Of a stretch of DNA of 64,000 nucleotides, positions 35,351-48,462 are shown piece after piece. Made by a program: the position numbers and the translations under genes. Every line of letters begins with the position of its first letter. The stretch's first letter is position 1. Under the pieces are notes generated by a model that searched no databases, had not been told where the DNA came from, and was given only the letters and a program-made list of their open reading frames with translations. The DNA comes from Sisyra terminalis (taxonomy: Eukaryota; Arthropoda; Insecta; Neuroptera; Sisyridae), in NCBI GenBank assembly GCA_958496175.1, contig OY292278.1:15872001-15936000 (forward strand), in the 5' to 3' direction.

Positions 35351-37300
35351 TATATATAACATAATAGTTAAAATTTATATATTTTTTTCCTCAATATATT
35401 TTAAAATTTAAGAGTTTAAATAAAAAAAATAAATTATTATTTATCTTGGTACTTCCATTGGCAAATAACTAGAATTGTTTCAGACTATAAAGGTCTCAGT
35501 TATAAATTACATTTTCTGTTGTAATCATAGATATCATACTGAATATATGAGAATTTTCAATATTTAATGGAACTTGGATTTCTTGAGGAAAATCTTAAGA
35601 AACAGCCTAAGTCTCTTTTATAGCATAAAACGCATAAAAAATCACGATTATTCTTCCGGGAGTATATTAAAATATTTTTAAGTTTAATAATCTTTTAGCA
35701 TTTGGTGATTCAATAGCTACGGAAGATAAATGGTGAACATTGTTAGTAAAGATATTTTAAGAACATTTGAACATTTGCAAGACAATTATTATTATTTTCA
35801 AATTTTTGTATCGTTATTCTTAATGGAAACAAATTAACGTTATAGTAGTCTGCTATGTAGTTGAAATAAGAGGTAAAAGATGTTTTTATAAAATCAATTT
35901 TTATTGTAAAAGAATATTTCTTGCATTTTCCTTCTCTAGAATAGTAAGATTATATTATTATAAACGAACACATTTATTAACAAACAAAAAAAAAAGAAGA
36001 AAATAAAGTGATTTTATATACTTTAAAGAAACAATTTCACAATTTTTCTTGGAAATATAAGTGGAAAAGAAAAAACGCAGCTAAAAGCTAAGATCTGTTT
36101 CTGAATGCTATAGCACTTTAATTACGTGAAGCGATGAAAACATGAAGTAAACGTTTTTAATAATGCATTATAGGATGAATTTCAGTGAAATGCCCTGTTA
36201 AATAATTGTTATGTGATGCAAAATTTGTTATTGTACAAGAAAGCTTCCTAGAATAGATAACTGTACTTTATTAGGAATACTGAAAATAGCAAATTATGAT
36301 GCATGAATTCAATTTTTAATATCTTATTGTGAATTCAAACGTTTGTTGAGAAGAAATTTAAAGAAAATGAGAAATTCATCAATTAAGAAGCTGGTTCAAC
36401 AATGTTACATAATGCTTATCGTATTTAATGAGCAAAGGAGCGACAATTGTTTATTACACATAAATGAAATGTGACACAATTTATTAAAAGCTCGTTTATT
36501 GAGTAGGAAAAATATAGAAATATTAATAAGCTGTTATCGTCAGTTCAAAAGCTAATGGCATTGATTCTTGTGTACGGAAAAACGCATAAAAAAGTTCCGT
36601 AAATATCCATTTTTATCAATGATTTCTTTGAAATAATAATTTCTTTGAAATAATTAACTATTACCTTAATAAACTCGGTAATTTTTTGTCAAGAATAATT
36701 AGATGGGAGTTGGGATTTTCTTTTTAAAATTTTAATGTAAAAATTTTGTTTCTTTCCACAAAAACAAACTGGAAAGTTTAAGAAAGCTTTCGTTAAGCAT
36801 TGGTTATGAAAAAGTAAAAAGAGGAATTCTCGGTTCTCATTAGTGATGGAGTCCGGTAATGGTGAGCTTACTAAAGCATGCTACACATCGCATGTTACCA
36901 ATAAAATGTTAAGAAAAATTATAAAGTAAAAATAAATGCATTAAAAGCTTGCAGCTAAAAATTAATTTCACAAAAATAAATTGACCATCGCGTCATTATA
37001 TTGAGGTCATTCCGTATATCAAAACATTTGTTATGAGCTTTGGTGTTTTGTACTAAAACCACTGAATTTTTTCAATGTAGGCGCTAGCGTCGACTTTCCC
37101 AAACTACAATCTTTACGTCGAAAGTTCATTCATATAATTTAATACATTTTACGATCACTGGTCCGGTATTTAAGTTTCCCTATTTTAAAAGTTTTTAAAA
37201 AATAAACAATCGCAGTTGTTAAATTCTCTTAATAATTCACCAAAATAATGAGTTAATATTTTAATAAACAAATTATATAAACATTGCTGGTATTCTTATC
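35351..37300. other. No gene seen
   Basis: AT-rich, no splice-flanked frames, RNA genes or repeats that I can support. Confidence 0.5.
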
Positions 37301-37319
37301 CATGATTTTTTATTATATA

Positions 37320-37640
37320 TATATTAATGATTATTTTGTGGATATTTTTTAATATTTGATGTTTTTATTAAATTTTTTTTGCAACTTTTCGCCACTTTCG
37401 TAGATTCTTCAGGTACTACAAACAGACAGTAACAACATTACTAATTATTAATTATGAATTAAAATCATTAATAATTAATGATTGGCTGTAATATTTATTG
37501 TACTAATTATGTAATGTAGTTACTGTCTGTTTCTAGTACCTGAAGAAGTTGGGAAAGTGACGAAATGTTGCACAAAAAATTTAATAAAAACATCAAATAT
37601 TAAAAAGTATCCAGAAAATAAGAATTATTAATAAATAATA
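37320..37640. mobile_element. Inverted-repeat element with two hammerhead-like motifs
   Basis: Arms of about 110 bp (TTTGATGTTTTTATTAAAT and complement) carry the motif inverted at 37381-37415 (minus: CTGAAGA, A, stem CTAC/GTGG, GAAA) and at 37540-37571 (plus: CTGAAGA, A, stem GTTG/TGAC, GAAATG). The spacer is AT-rich. No coding capacity. Confidence 0.6.
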
Positions 37641-37649
37641 AATTGTATG

Positions 37650-37920
37650 AAGTAAACCCAGATCCCTGTTTTTATTATTTTTACAACACCGTATTTTACC
37701 TCTCTCAATTCTTGAATCGCAAAAAATATTTTAGTTTCAATTCGATAAAATAAATCTTAATGAATTTATTGTGAATTCAATTTAAATTGAAACTAAAATA
37801 CTTTTTGTGCTTCAAAAAGCCTGATGAAGTTGCGATACGTAACGAAACGTAGCTAATTTGAATATTAAAAAACATTAAATAAAAAAAATGTCTTCTTTAT
37901 TTAAAAAAAAAAGCTGGGAT
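37650..37920. mobile_element. Second hammerhead-like element adjacent to the first
   Basis: At 37821-37852 the plus strand reads CTGATGA, A, a 6-bp stem GTTGCG/CGTAAC, then GAAACGTAGC. Partial inverted similarity (AGTTTCAATT...AATTGAAACT) flanks it. The end sequence GGGATCTGAATTT is shared with 60785-60800. Confidence 0.5.
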
Positions 37921-38514
37921 CTGAATTTTATCACCTAAATTAGGTATATTAAATTAAATATTTCAAACTATTTTTAGTGCCATTTCCAATTCTGGAGAAT
38001 AATTTGAATGAAATGGCATTCAAAAAATATGGAACATGTGATATGAAAAAAATTATTTCTTCTATACATTATGTATGAGTAGTCGAAAAAATTTTGTAAC
38101 AAGTTTCAAATTTAAAACTACGTATATTTTAAGACTATTTTAGACTTTCGGCCATTATTCTATAGCACGAAAAATATTACGAAGATTATTATTACGAAGA
38201 TATTTGTTGACGTATTGGAAACATTTAAACACACGTATTAGATCTTTCAGTATTGTTCAAAATAGGGTAAGACTCTTACAATAAAATTTATTAATAACAT
38301 TACCATAAAATATGAACAAAATTATAAATTTGATACTTAAGTCCAAAAAGCATCAATGGTTATAAATAATGTATAAATGCGTGTGACGTGAACAAGTAAT
38401 TGCGGAATATGTCAAACCTAATTTATTAAAAAATGCAATTTATCCATAATTTTTCAGATATTTTAATCATAACTCTGTTAATCTAGGTGTACACGAATCC
38501 AACAAATTATAGAT

Positions 38515-38620
38515 CATGAAAATCGGTTCAGCAATTCTTCAGTTATTAATAGTCTAACTAACACAATCTGTTAGTTAAACTGTTTATAACTGAAGAATGG
38601 CAGAACCGATTTTTATTATA
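38515..38620. repeat. Inverted repeat
   Basis: Arms of about 35 bp (AAAATCGGTTCAGCAATTC and its imperfect complement) with a spacer of about 30 bp. The arm resembles the CGGTTCAGCC block of insect Helitron-type repeats. Confidence 0.55.
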
Positions 38621-39539
38621 TGTTTGTACTAAGTTTTGTAACGTTTAAGGCAATGTTATAAGGTAATTATCATGTAATACATAACTTTATCTTTATTAAT
38701 TTAAGAAAAAGGAATGTATGTAGGTATGTCTAAACCTCTGTAAAGCAACATGCTTAAAATAACGATAGAAGGTAAAAGATAAGTGGAAGAAGATAAGATA
38801 AGAGGTGAACATAAAATTTTATAGACTTAAACAAAATAAAACTTTAATTGAAATAATAAAAATATATTTAAACATCAAAACATACAACGACAGCTAATTG
38901 GAGTTTAATAAGATTAAAAAAATAAAAATTTGCCTACACTTAAAAAAACAACACAAAATAAAGATTATTTTGTGCAACCAAGTAATCAGGTAGATAGCCC
39001 TTTTTATTGTTTAAAGCCTTCTTTATTTTTAGGTACTTTTTGAAATCTCGAATACTTTTCGGTATCTAAGTTACTCTTTTAAGTTATAAGATAAAGTTGT
39101 TTTAAAGTATTTAAGATACTAGTAACTTTTGGTTTAAAAATAAGAGAATAAAGATACAGAATTTAAAATACTTGGAAATAACTAAGTTACTTGAAAGTAG
39201 TAAAAATACTTTTTCATTACAGCTCTGATTAAAATATGGTAACTAAATTACAGCCTTATCGTTTATTAGTTTATGGATGCAAAAGTCTGTTGATAATATA
39301 TTTTTTTATACTTTCTTTTGGAGAATTTTTACTCTAAACAAAAAAGACGGTTTGTGTAACTTTTGTAGCTCGTAAGAAGTTATACTTCTTTGGTATAGTT
39401 ATAAAGATATTTTCAATCCACTGTCGTAGACTTTTCCGGAAGTTCTTGAATTGGCACACTAGTAATAAGTGGTTTGTGATAACTAAAGTATGATACAATT
39501 ATTAACAAAATTTGCTTTTAATATCAAAATACATAATAA

Positions 39540-41060
39540 GCAAACGAATGTGTTGCGGCAAACACAAGAACAACAAGTATAAAGTTTTAAACACATCCAT
39601 GTGAGTGGAATACAAATATAACAATAATAGTTTCAAATTTGAACTATCATTTCATTAGTTTCAACTGTCATTGCAATTAGATTCAATTGCTAATTTTAAC
39701 CATTTGGTAGTTGTGTCAAAGTAGGGCTGTGAATAATTCACGGAAAGTTACTGGTTTTCAAATAAAAGATTAAATTAGCTATTTATTCATAGATACTGTA
39801 TGTATATATCGTTGACTGTTTGTACATTCTGTATAATATGATAACACATTTGGCTACTTATACATAATGTATATTACATATATCTTATATGAATTAACCG
39901 ATTATCGATAAAGCATGGGTCATATAATTGAAAAATATTCGAAAAAATTTACCATATAGAAGTAGATTACTGCCATAAAATATTATGTACAGATACTTAT
40001 GAACAATCCTATTATGTTAATACAATAGTAATTGTATATTTTATTTACCCATTTATATCGATTGAAACTGATTATTTATTCGAATATAGAAAAATATAAT
40101 GTATCAATCGACTTTCCATATATTGTTTTAAATATCGCTTTAAATAATTTCAAAAAAAATATTTTTTTTTTAAATTTTAATTCTCTTAAGAATAATAGGC
40201 AAACGTACAATCCCTGGCCATATTAATAGACGCAATAATGGTTTTGTATAAAACCTGAAGTAAAAGCTTTTTTATTTTGGGTCCATATTTTTGAATGGGC
40301 TTAACTTTCCTTTACAAATTTTATTTATTATGCTTATTAGCAAACAGCATGACCAAAAATCATATTTACTTAAATTGAATTTTTACCATCAAATTAATTA
40401 AACATCTTCTTAATTATGGCAAGCTGAATTGTTTAATATTTAATTGAAAGAATATACAAAATGTATATTTCTTATTATATGAATTAATCTTTTATTAATA
40501 CAGCGTGGGTCACATATTCGAAAAATATACATGAAAAACATTTACCATTTAGAAGTAGATTGTAGCCATAAAATATCATAAATAGATAAGTATGTATAAA
40601 TAATTCTAAACAGCAACGTCGTAAGAATTTTATTAATACAATAGTAATTGTATATTCTATTTACCCATTATATCTATGTATTGAAACTAATTATTAACTC
40701 AAATATAGAAAAATATAATGTAATATAATGTATCAATCGACTTTTCTGACAATATTTTAAATATTGCTTTGAATAATTCTTTTTTAAAAAATATCTTTCT
40801 TTTATATGCATTAAAGTTCTCATAATAATAGGCAAACGTACTTAATATGTAGGTATGCATATAAGTCGGCAAAGACAGAGAACAAATATTATAAGCACAT
40901 ACGTGTGAGTGAAATACAATAATCGTCTTAAATTTAAACAAATGAATGTTGCCATGACTTCAACAGTCATTTTGATTTCATTCAATTAAATGCCAATTGT
41001 TACCACTGGTCAGTTCTGCCAGTATTGGACGGTGAATATTTCACGGGAAACTACTAGTTA
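39540..41060 (+). repeat. Rearranged tandem repeat
   Basis: Block 39886-40210 is repeated at 40473-40840 (shared: ATAGAAGTAGATT, AATACAATAGTAATTGTATA, AATATAGAAAAATATAATG). Block 39540-39770 is repeated at 40829-41060 (GTGAGTG..ATACAA, AATTTCACGG..AACTAC). The two blocks are in opposite order in the two halves, consistent with a tandem array that lost parts. No gene. Confidence 0.6.
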
Positions 41061-41253
41061 TGAATTAGTGTGCATATTGTTTAGGCTGTAAAATTTTAAA
41101 ATATTTAATTCGACTATGTTTATGTTCTAAAGGTTCTAAACGTTCTAAATAAAAAGAATAAAAGTGCCGGCTGTAATTTTAAAATTCATATCAAGTTCGG
41201 GAATATTCGGGACAATTGAAACCAGATCGTTCTCTACCGATAAAAGAAAAACA

Positions 41254-42166
41254 CGTATAAGCTTGAATCAGGAACGTCAAAATTTTCAGAACTGAAGAGA
41301 ACTATTTCGAATGGTTTCGATATTATTCCTGTACGTATTGTTCACTCGAATGCAATTTGTACGTAAACTTTGACATATGCCAGAAATTAAGAAGCGACAG
41401 TTATTTTTCCTTATGTATTTGTATTGTAATATGTAAAATTAAATTTTCGACTCAAGTCCATTTTAGCACACCCACAATCTAGCGACGTTGCATTTTCGAC
41501 TTTGTTTTTAATTTAATTCGCGATATTTTTGTTAATTCAATTTTAATATGGTATAATTCTCTCTTTTGTAGGTAAATTTTTATTATGGGCCGATTTAATC
41601 GCGAATTAAATTAAAAACAAAGTTGAAAATGCATCGTTGCCAGATTGTGGGTGTGCTAAAATGGACTTGAACCAAATTTTCTAAATAAAGTATACTTTTT
41701 TATGGGAAAAACACTTGTGAAAAACTGTGATGTATTATTATTAATGAAAGGAAACTCCAAACCAATGACGAAATGAAAAATATACTTAGGTAATATTTAT
41801 TGTCGCATTATTGAACTATTTAATTTTGATGTTCTGTTATATATATTTGATCATACATATTTGAAAATAACCGTCGCTTTTTCGTTTCTGGCATATGTCA
41901 AAATTTGCGTTCAAATTGCATTCGATGAACAATACGTACAGAAATAATTACGAAACCATTTGAAACAGTTCTCAAATTTCCAAGGTTTGTAAATTACACA
42001 GGTTGCGCTATTAGAAAAAAAAATGACGTCATACGAAGAATTTTGAAATTGAATCAGTCTGAAGATATGTACGAATTTCTTCTGGGTACGTCACGTGGCA
42101 CATGAGGCCACCTGTGTATTTTATAAACCTTGTCAAATTTCGACGTTCCTGATCCAGGCTTATATC
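41254..42166. mobile_element. Palindromic element, family P1, copy 2
   Basis: The same arms as 1453-2052 run from TATAAGCTTGAATCAGG to CCAGGCTTATA, with extra sequence near the axis (41690-41850) and a nested MITE at 41981-42132. No target duplication is clear. Confidence 0.8.
41981..42132 (-). mobile_element. MITE family M, copy 3 (152 bp)
   Basis: It lies in the opposite orientation to the copies at 0.65 and 1.26 kb. A perfect 9-bp duplication TCAAATTTC flanks it (41972-41980 and 42133-42141). The empty site is seen in the P1 element at 2018-2030, which proves the boundaries. Confidence 0.9.
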
Positions 42167-42754
42167 AAAGAAGTATAACTTCCAAAAAAAAAAAAATCAT
42201 TTTTTTTTCATATTTTTATATCGTAACGACGAATAATATTTTTCAAGTTTTGACGTAGAAAATTTGACTTATTATTTACTTTAAATGACCGATTAGGAAA
42301 AAAGATTAATATCTCAGATTGTGATTGTATAAAATAACTTTGATAATAATATTTTGATCAGAAATAAAATCTATAGTAAAATTAGTCATAAATATTGCAC
42401 AAATTTGCGCAAATAAATGCAACAACATTCCGAAAATAGAACCAAATATGTAATCGCTTACTTTTTTTTTTTTTTGTTGAGATGTGAGTGGAGATTTTTT
42501 ATAATTGTTGTGCAATTTTACACGCTCATCAAATATTTTAATTAGCCATTAGCACAAAATACATATTTAGATCGAGTTAGGCATAGTGTATCTATGATGA
42601 TTACGGTCTCTTTTAACTGATGTGAACTCCACGACCTTTGGTCATCATGGCGATAAGAATATGATCGTGCAACGAGCCTACATTTTCAAGGGGGACACAT
42701 TTGAAGGAACTGAAATGATACTTTAATGTGTACGACAAACGTACCACGCATTGC

Positions 42755-42761
42755 TATATAA
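42755..42761 (+). promoter_or_regulatory. TATA box of the uricase gene
   Basis: TATATAA lies about 30 bp before the pyrimidine-rich CATTCAACTTCTC and 124 bp before the ATG. Confidence 0.55.
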
Positions 42762-42878
42762 ATTCACGATCAAACCCCAAAAACCATTCAACTTCTCACC
42801 ATTGTCTTGACGAAGACATTGTGGAATAGTGTTGCTCCCATTCTTTATACCCGCAACAGTAATCAACCTATTGGAATC

Positions 42879-44036
42879 ATGTCCGGAAGGTGGTCACATA
42901 ACGACAAGTAAGAAATTTTATTTTAACAAATTTTTGATTTTTTTTCCTAATTATTCGTTTTTTTTTTTTTTTAGAATTCTTGGTGTTAAGCGAGTGAACA
43001 CCAGCGCTCAGAATAGTACAAGTGAAATAAAAATGATATCCAGTGGTTATGACGACAGTATGGATTATAAAAACCGAGATAAATACGAATTTGGCAATTA
43101 TGGATATGGAAAAAGCTACGTGAAACTTCTCCATGTGCAACGTGAAGGTGTTTTTCATACAATCCGGGAATATGAAGTTGACACCCATTTACGTCTATCA
43201 ACCCAAAAAGACTTTTTGGAGGGAGATAACAAGGATATCATTGCAACCGATTCTCAACGAAACACTGTATATCTCTTGGCCAAAAAACATGGAATCAAAA
43301 CACCTGAAGAGTTTGGAATCTTGCTTTGCAACCATTTCCTGTATGTTTACAGCCACGTAGCTGAAGTTAGAGTCAATATTGAGGAGTACCCTTGGGAACG
43401 TCTTCAAGCCGAAAACAAACCTCATAACCACGCTTTTATTTTCTCTCCAACTGCAATCCGTTTTTGCACGGTTTCTCAAAAAAGAAACGGTACGTTTTAC
43501 TTACCAAAAAAAAAAAAGGGAAATATCTATATTTATTTATTTTCTCCTTAGATTCCCCAAAAATTAAAGGAGGACTTAGTGGATTACGTGTGCTGAAAAC
43601 AACTATGTCCGCATTTACTGATTTCGTTCAAGACGAATACCGAACTCTTCCCGATTCGAACGATCGAATTTTCAGCACTGTAGTGCAAGCAGTATGGGAA
43701 TTCTCAACAGCTGTTGGCGTTGACTTTGACAAAGCCTGGGACCAGGTCAAAGAATGTATTTTGGATAAGTTTGCTGGACCACCAGATAGTGGCATTTTTT
43801 CTCCATCTGTTCAGAACACTTTATATTTGGCTTCAAAAATGATTTTGGATAAGGTTCCAGAAATTTCAAGTGTCGATATGCAAATGCCAAACAAGCACTA
43901 CTTTACCATCAATATGTCGAAGTTTCCCGCTAGTGTTGTTAAGGGGGAGAATAAGGAAGTGTATCATCCAATTGATAAGCCAAGCGGAAATATTTATGCT
44001 CGTCTGGAAAGAAAATCGTTGACGGCCAAACTTTAG
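42879..44036 (+). CDS. Uro: Urate oxidase (uricase)
   Basis: Three exons, 42879-42907, 42975-43489 and 43552-44036, separated by introns of 67 and 62 bp with clean GT/AG and matching phases, give 342 aa, the usual length. The enzyme oxidises urate to 5-hydroxyisourate in peroxisomes, in insects chiefly in Malpighian tubules and fat body (family knowledge). Key residues are all present: Lys56 in YGKSYV, Thr101-Asp102 in IIATDSQRNTVY, Arg193 in SGLRVLKTT, Gln269 in SPSVQNTLYL, Asn295 and His297 in PNKHYF. The C-terminus AKL is a type 1 peroxisomal targeting signal. The start at 42879 was chosen because MSGRWSHNDK joins in frame to KILGVKRV across intron 1; there is no other ATG before YGKSYV except Met30 and Met39, which would discard the N-terminal extension. 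AATAAA lies at 44120. It stands alone, with no linked purine-pathway gene. Confidence 0.95.
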
Positions 44037-45240
44037 AATTTTCAGTCAAAAAAAAAACAAATTATTCTCGTTTTATTGAATGTATACATCAGTATTGAAA
44101 AATGAATTAATTTCTATCGAATAAATGAATAGAGAGAAAACGAAAAGAAAAGCTACTCTAGTCATTTGCAAATAAAACTAGGGAAATAATCATGGAAAAA
44201 TTGGAAAGAAAAACAAATGAAAGCAAATAATGTGGATGTCAATTTTATAGAATTAATATCGATTTAAGAAAAAATCTCAACAAATATTATTTCCTTATTT
44301 CCTTATTTAATTATTGCATTTTTATATATTAAATAAATTGTTATATCGTCATATTTTTGGGTTTTTTTTCTTTATTTTTTTTTTCAGAATTATTTGACAT
44401 GATGTCAAAAATATTAAAATGTTTTTACTTTAATTGATAGTAATTGCGTTAATATACATTAATTATTTAGAAGAGTATATTTTTATTCAGTGACTCGATT
44501 ATATTTGTTGCAAAAAATCAAGTTGACATAATATTATGCTTAAATTTTTTATCAAGACGAAAAAAATATATTTATAAATTATCAGTATTTTTTGACGAAC
44601 TTATTTTTCAACTCTTTTTTTAAGCAAATGTTGTCATAGATGGAAAAAATAAAAAAAATAAAATAATTAACCTAAAGTTTTAAATAAATTTCAAAATGCT
44701 CAGAGTTTTTGGCTATATACTCGTTTGATATAGTTTTAGAAAGTTTTACTGTTGTTTAAGTGTCAACCAAAATTGTATCTATTGGTTTATTTTATAACTG
44801 AAGTAAATAAATGAAAAAAATGATTGACTGATTTTTTTTTGATCTATTCGATTTTTTAACCGATAAATCGCAAATCGACTGCAAAAGGAAGAATAATTGG
44901 AAGATAATTTGTTATTTGAGTAAACAGCCGCAAATAATTTCTTCCAAAAATTGTGGGCTTCGTTTGGATTTTCTGATTCAAAAAATATATTTAAAAATAT
45001 TTCAAGTACATTTTTCGCAGAAATTTCAATGGTTATTCCAATTCATTGAACCATTTTTCCAACTTTCAAAAAGTGATCATGACATCGAGAAAAATGGGTG
45101 AATATTTTGTGAATTTTCCCGAATTTGAGGAAAACAACAGCAAAGCCACTTTATATTAGAGTTTAAATTTTAAAGCAGATCCTACGTTTTTGTTTATAAT
45201 AATAAACCAACATTGTTTTATTTTAAACAACAATACGTTT
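44037..45240. other. Uricase 3' region, no other gene seen
   Basis: The 3' UTR with AATAAA at 44120-44125 is followed by AT-rich sequence without supportable features. Confidence 0.5.
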
Positions 45241-45244
45241 GGTC

Positions 45245-46800
45245 TATAACGAACATACCTTGATAATTAAATTTGAAATTTCGATTGTTTATTTCACGTT
45301 ATACCGTGCAAACTTTGCCACCATTTTTCACTCTTTTAGAGAATTATCAAAAAACCCTTTCTTGTTATATACTGCATCGTATAAGAAAAACACTTCCCAA
45401 ATTTCATCGACACAAATATGCATTTATATTGGAAAATACAATGTACAACGAAAAAAATGATGACCTTTATTTTGATTATCATGACTAAAAAGCAATTTTG
45501 AATAAATATCGCAGATTTTGACGTTGTACATACAAAATTGTTGGAAATAGATAGAAAGCGTGGAAGAAAATTCGAATATTTTATTTATTTTCAATAACAA
45601 TAATTGATTTTCAAATTTTTCTAAATACCGAAGAAAAGTTGGTTTGGAAGATTTTATTTTTTGATTGATAATGAAATATATGAGAAAAAATAGCTCCCTT
45701 AATATTAAATAATTGCTCCAGGTCACAATTATTGGTTCATAAAAATTAGATTTTAAAAAAGTTTGACTGTTGTAAAACAAACAGAAATGAAAAACCGTCT
45801 CTTTGGTATTTAGTATAAGTACCTACTACCTAAACTTTCATACTAATTAAGTGAAATGACGTTTTTTAAAATGCTGTAGTTAAAATGATATAACAAAAAC
45901 AGAAACTTATTATTAATTAATTATTTATTTATTAATTATACTTATTAAATTCAAAATTTCGATTGTTGATTAATTCTACATTTTCTCATACAAACTTAGT
46001 CACCCCTTTTACTCTTTTAGGGTAGGAATTTAAAAAAAAAATTCTTATCAGATGTCGACTTCTTAAAAGGAATACATCGAATATTAAAATTTCAGCAGTC
46101 AGAGGGGATATATAAATACAGGAATTTATGTATGCATGGTTTTAAAAACGAATTTACTTAATTAATTATTTACTTTTATTAAATTAAATTTTACTTAATT
46201 AAAGTTTTATTACTATTATTATTATTACTTTTTTTCGTTAATATTTTCTTGTTGAGCAACTTTAAGGGTCTATTTACAACAATTTTTAAAAAAATTAAAA
46301 AAAAAATTACTATAGGATTCAAACCCACGTTTTTATAATTAGGAGTCTATTAACATCAGTTATGTGTTTTATATATAAAGGTTTATATTACAACGAGGCA
46401 ATTTTTTAAACTTTAAATTGAATTTACTGTGCTTTTTATCAGTTTAACTAAAAATATTTTTACAGATTATTTTTTAACTTTAAATTACCTTTCCAATGAT
46501 ATATAACTCACCTATCTAAAGTTAAAATTTCTGTTTTCATTCTTAGGAAATACCTTCCCTTAATATTTTTTTGGAATGATAAGTAGCCTATAGTATGTTA
46601 GAGATTGTGTTGTATCGTAATACCAAATTTCATTAAATTTGGTTGTTCCGTTCTTTAGTTAAATCGGGATACACAGACAGACAAAAAAATTAAAAATGTT
46701 AAATTCGGAATAAGGGCCCTTGAAACAAATTTTTACCCTAAAATTGGGTTCAAAATCGAAATGTACAGTTAGACGTTAGAATTTTATATATTAGTATAGA
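45245..46800 (-). mobile_element. Helitron family H, 3'-truncated copy
   Basis: On the minus strand it starts TCTATACTAATATATAAA after host A and follows the 4273 element for about 1.5 kb, including the tRNA-like block (TGGGTTTGAATCC, 46312-46345). The 3' end with CTAG is absent. Confidence 0.75.
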
Positions 46801-46804
46801 TAAC

Positions 46805-48380
46805 TCTATAGGACATAAAGAATCAGCCTGGGAAAGATATTTTGATGTTACTTTGTAGGTATGTAGGCGTTAATGAGATACAACGATCCTGGAAGTTTCA
46901 GATGTCTATCGCAATTAGCTCTTGTCAAATAACATAAGAAAAATAGAAAAAATGTTTTTTCATTGAATTTATTCAACTAATTGATCTTAAAGTTTAATAT
47001 AATTTTGGGGTAGACCATGCCTTTTTTATGAAAATTAAAAACATAAAGTTCGATAAAATCTATAAAAAAATTTTTTTTTCTTAACAAATTTTTATTTTAA
47101 CCATGAAAAATTTTTAGTACTGCCTTAAAAATATATATTTTTTTAAGTTAAAAATACTATCTATATAATATCTAATTTTTCTCAGATTTTTTGAAACGCT
47201 AATACATAGAAAAAAATAAATAAAATAAAAACCATTTCCGCGTTTAATTGCTTTTACTAAGGTTGAATATGAACAATATAAGTAGATATGTGTATTGTAA
47301 ATGGCTTGATTATGGGAGTGGTTGTTTAAAATTTTCAAAAATTCAACAATCAAAACAAATGAACATCAATAAATCTCGCAATCCCATTGGCTAATATTCT
47401 CTTGCATTGAAAAGTGTATGCTTTCATCAGATATAAGCGTATTACTTGATATTTTCAAAATTGATTTATTCTTACTTAACTTAATTAATTAATTTCATTC
47501 GATTAAAAGCCAAAAAGTGATCAAAATGATACTTAAAATAGTACTCAATTAACCAAGACAATAATTCCTTAGTTTGAGTAAGTAAAATATTGTTAAATTC
47601 TGAAAAACAACAGTTTTGGTTTCGATTCAATTATCAATTGCGATATTTGTTAAAATTTATGATTCCTATCAAAATATTTTATGGTATAAGGACTATAAGC
47701 ATGGCAAATTAACCCCGGAAAGAAACTTATAAGATATCCTCAAAATTTCTTTATTTTTTCCAGGATTTCAAAGCATTTGTTGTCCTTTATATTTTCTACT
47801 CCTTTAAAACATTATGCTCTTATAAACTACTTGAAAAAATGATTACTTTCGCTAAAAACCAATTTAAATTCTTATTTAATTAAAAAAAAAAGAAAAGTAA
47901 AATGCAATCCCATAGTCAATATAGGAATTTACTTTCGAAAAACCCGGAATTTCAATAGTACAAATTACTTAAACAAAGGTGAGTGATACGTTTGAATTTT
48001 AAATTTCCCAAAGTAAAATAAATAGTTAAAGATTTTCAAGGTTTCAAAATGTGAAAGTGAAATAAAATATATTTTCTTTTGCTCAAAAAAGATAAAAAAT
48101 ATTATTCCAAATAGTATCAATCAATTGAACGATTTTTATTAAATGTAACCCTCCATTTATATCCTGACCCAATTATTGCTATTTAAAGGTCGTTTAATAT
48201 TTAATAAGATTAAATTAAATATTAAAATGGATGAAATAAATCCACCTTCTTGAATAATTTACGGAACTATAATCAATATTTACTTTAAATTTTTTTACAT
48301 CAAAACTTATCACAAATTAAACAATCGTTTCCTGTAATTTTCTTAGAAATTGCAACATCGTAAATCAAATATTTTTCTCT
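46805..48380. other. No gene seen
   Basis: AT-rich intergenic sequence upstream of the CUB gene, without supportable exons or repeats. Confidence 0.5.
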
Positions 48381-48389
48381 TTCGTTTAT

Positions 48390-48396
48390 TATAAAA
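48390..48396 (+). promoter_or_regulatory. TATA box of the CUB gene
   Basis: TATAAAA lies 31 bp upstream of an initiator-like TCACTTT at 48421, and the ATG follows 42 bp after that. Confidence 0.55.
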
Positions 48397-48462
48397 CGAA
48401 GCGCTGGTATTTCTCTTGTTTCACTTTCGTGAAAACTATGTCCTTAGAAATAAGCGCTAACA

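Noticed and set aside
42877..43567. Several minus- and plus-strand frames overlapping uricase
   Set aside because: They are shadows of the uricase exons in other frames; none has splice or motif support.
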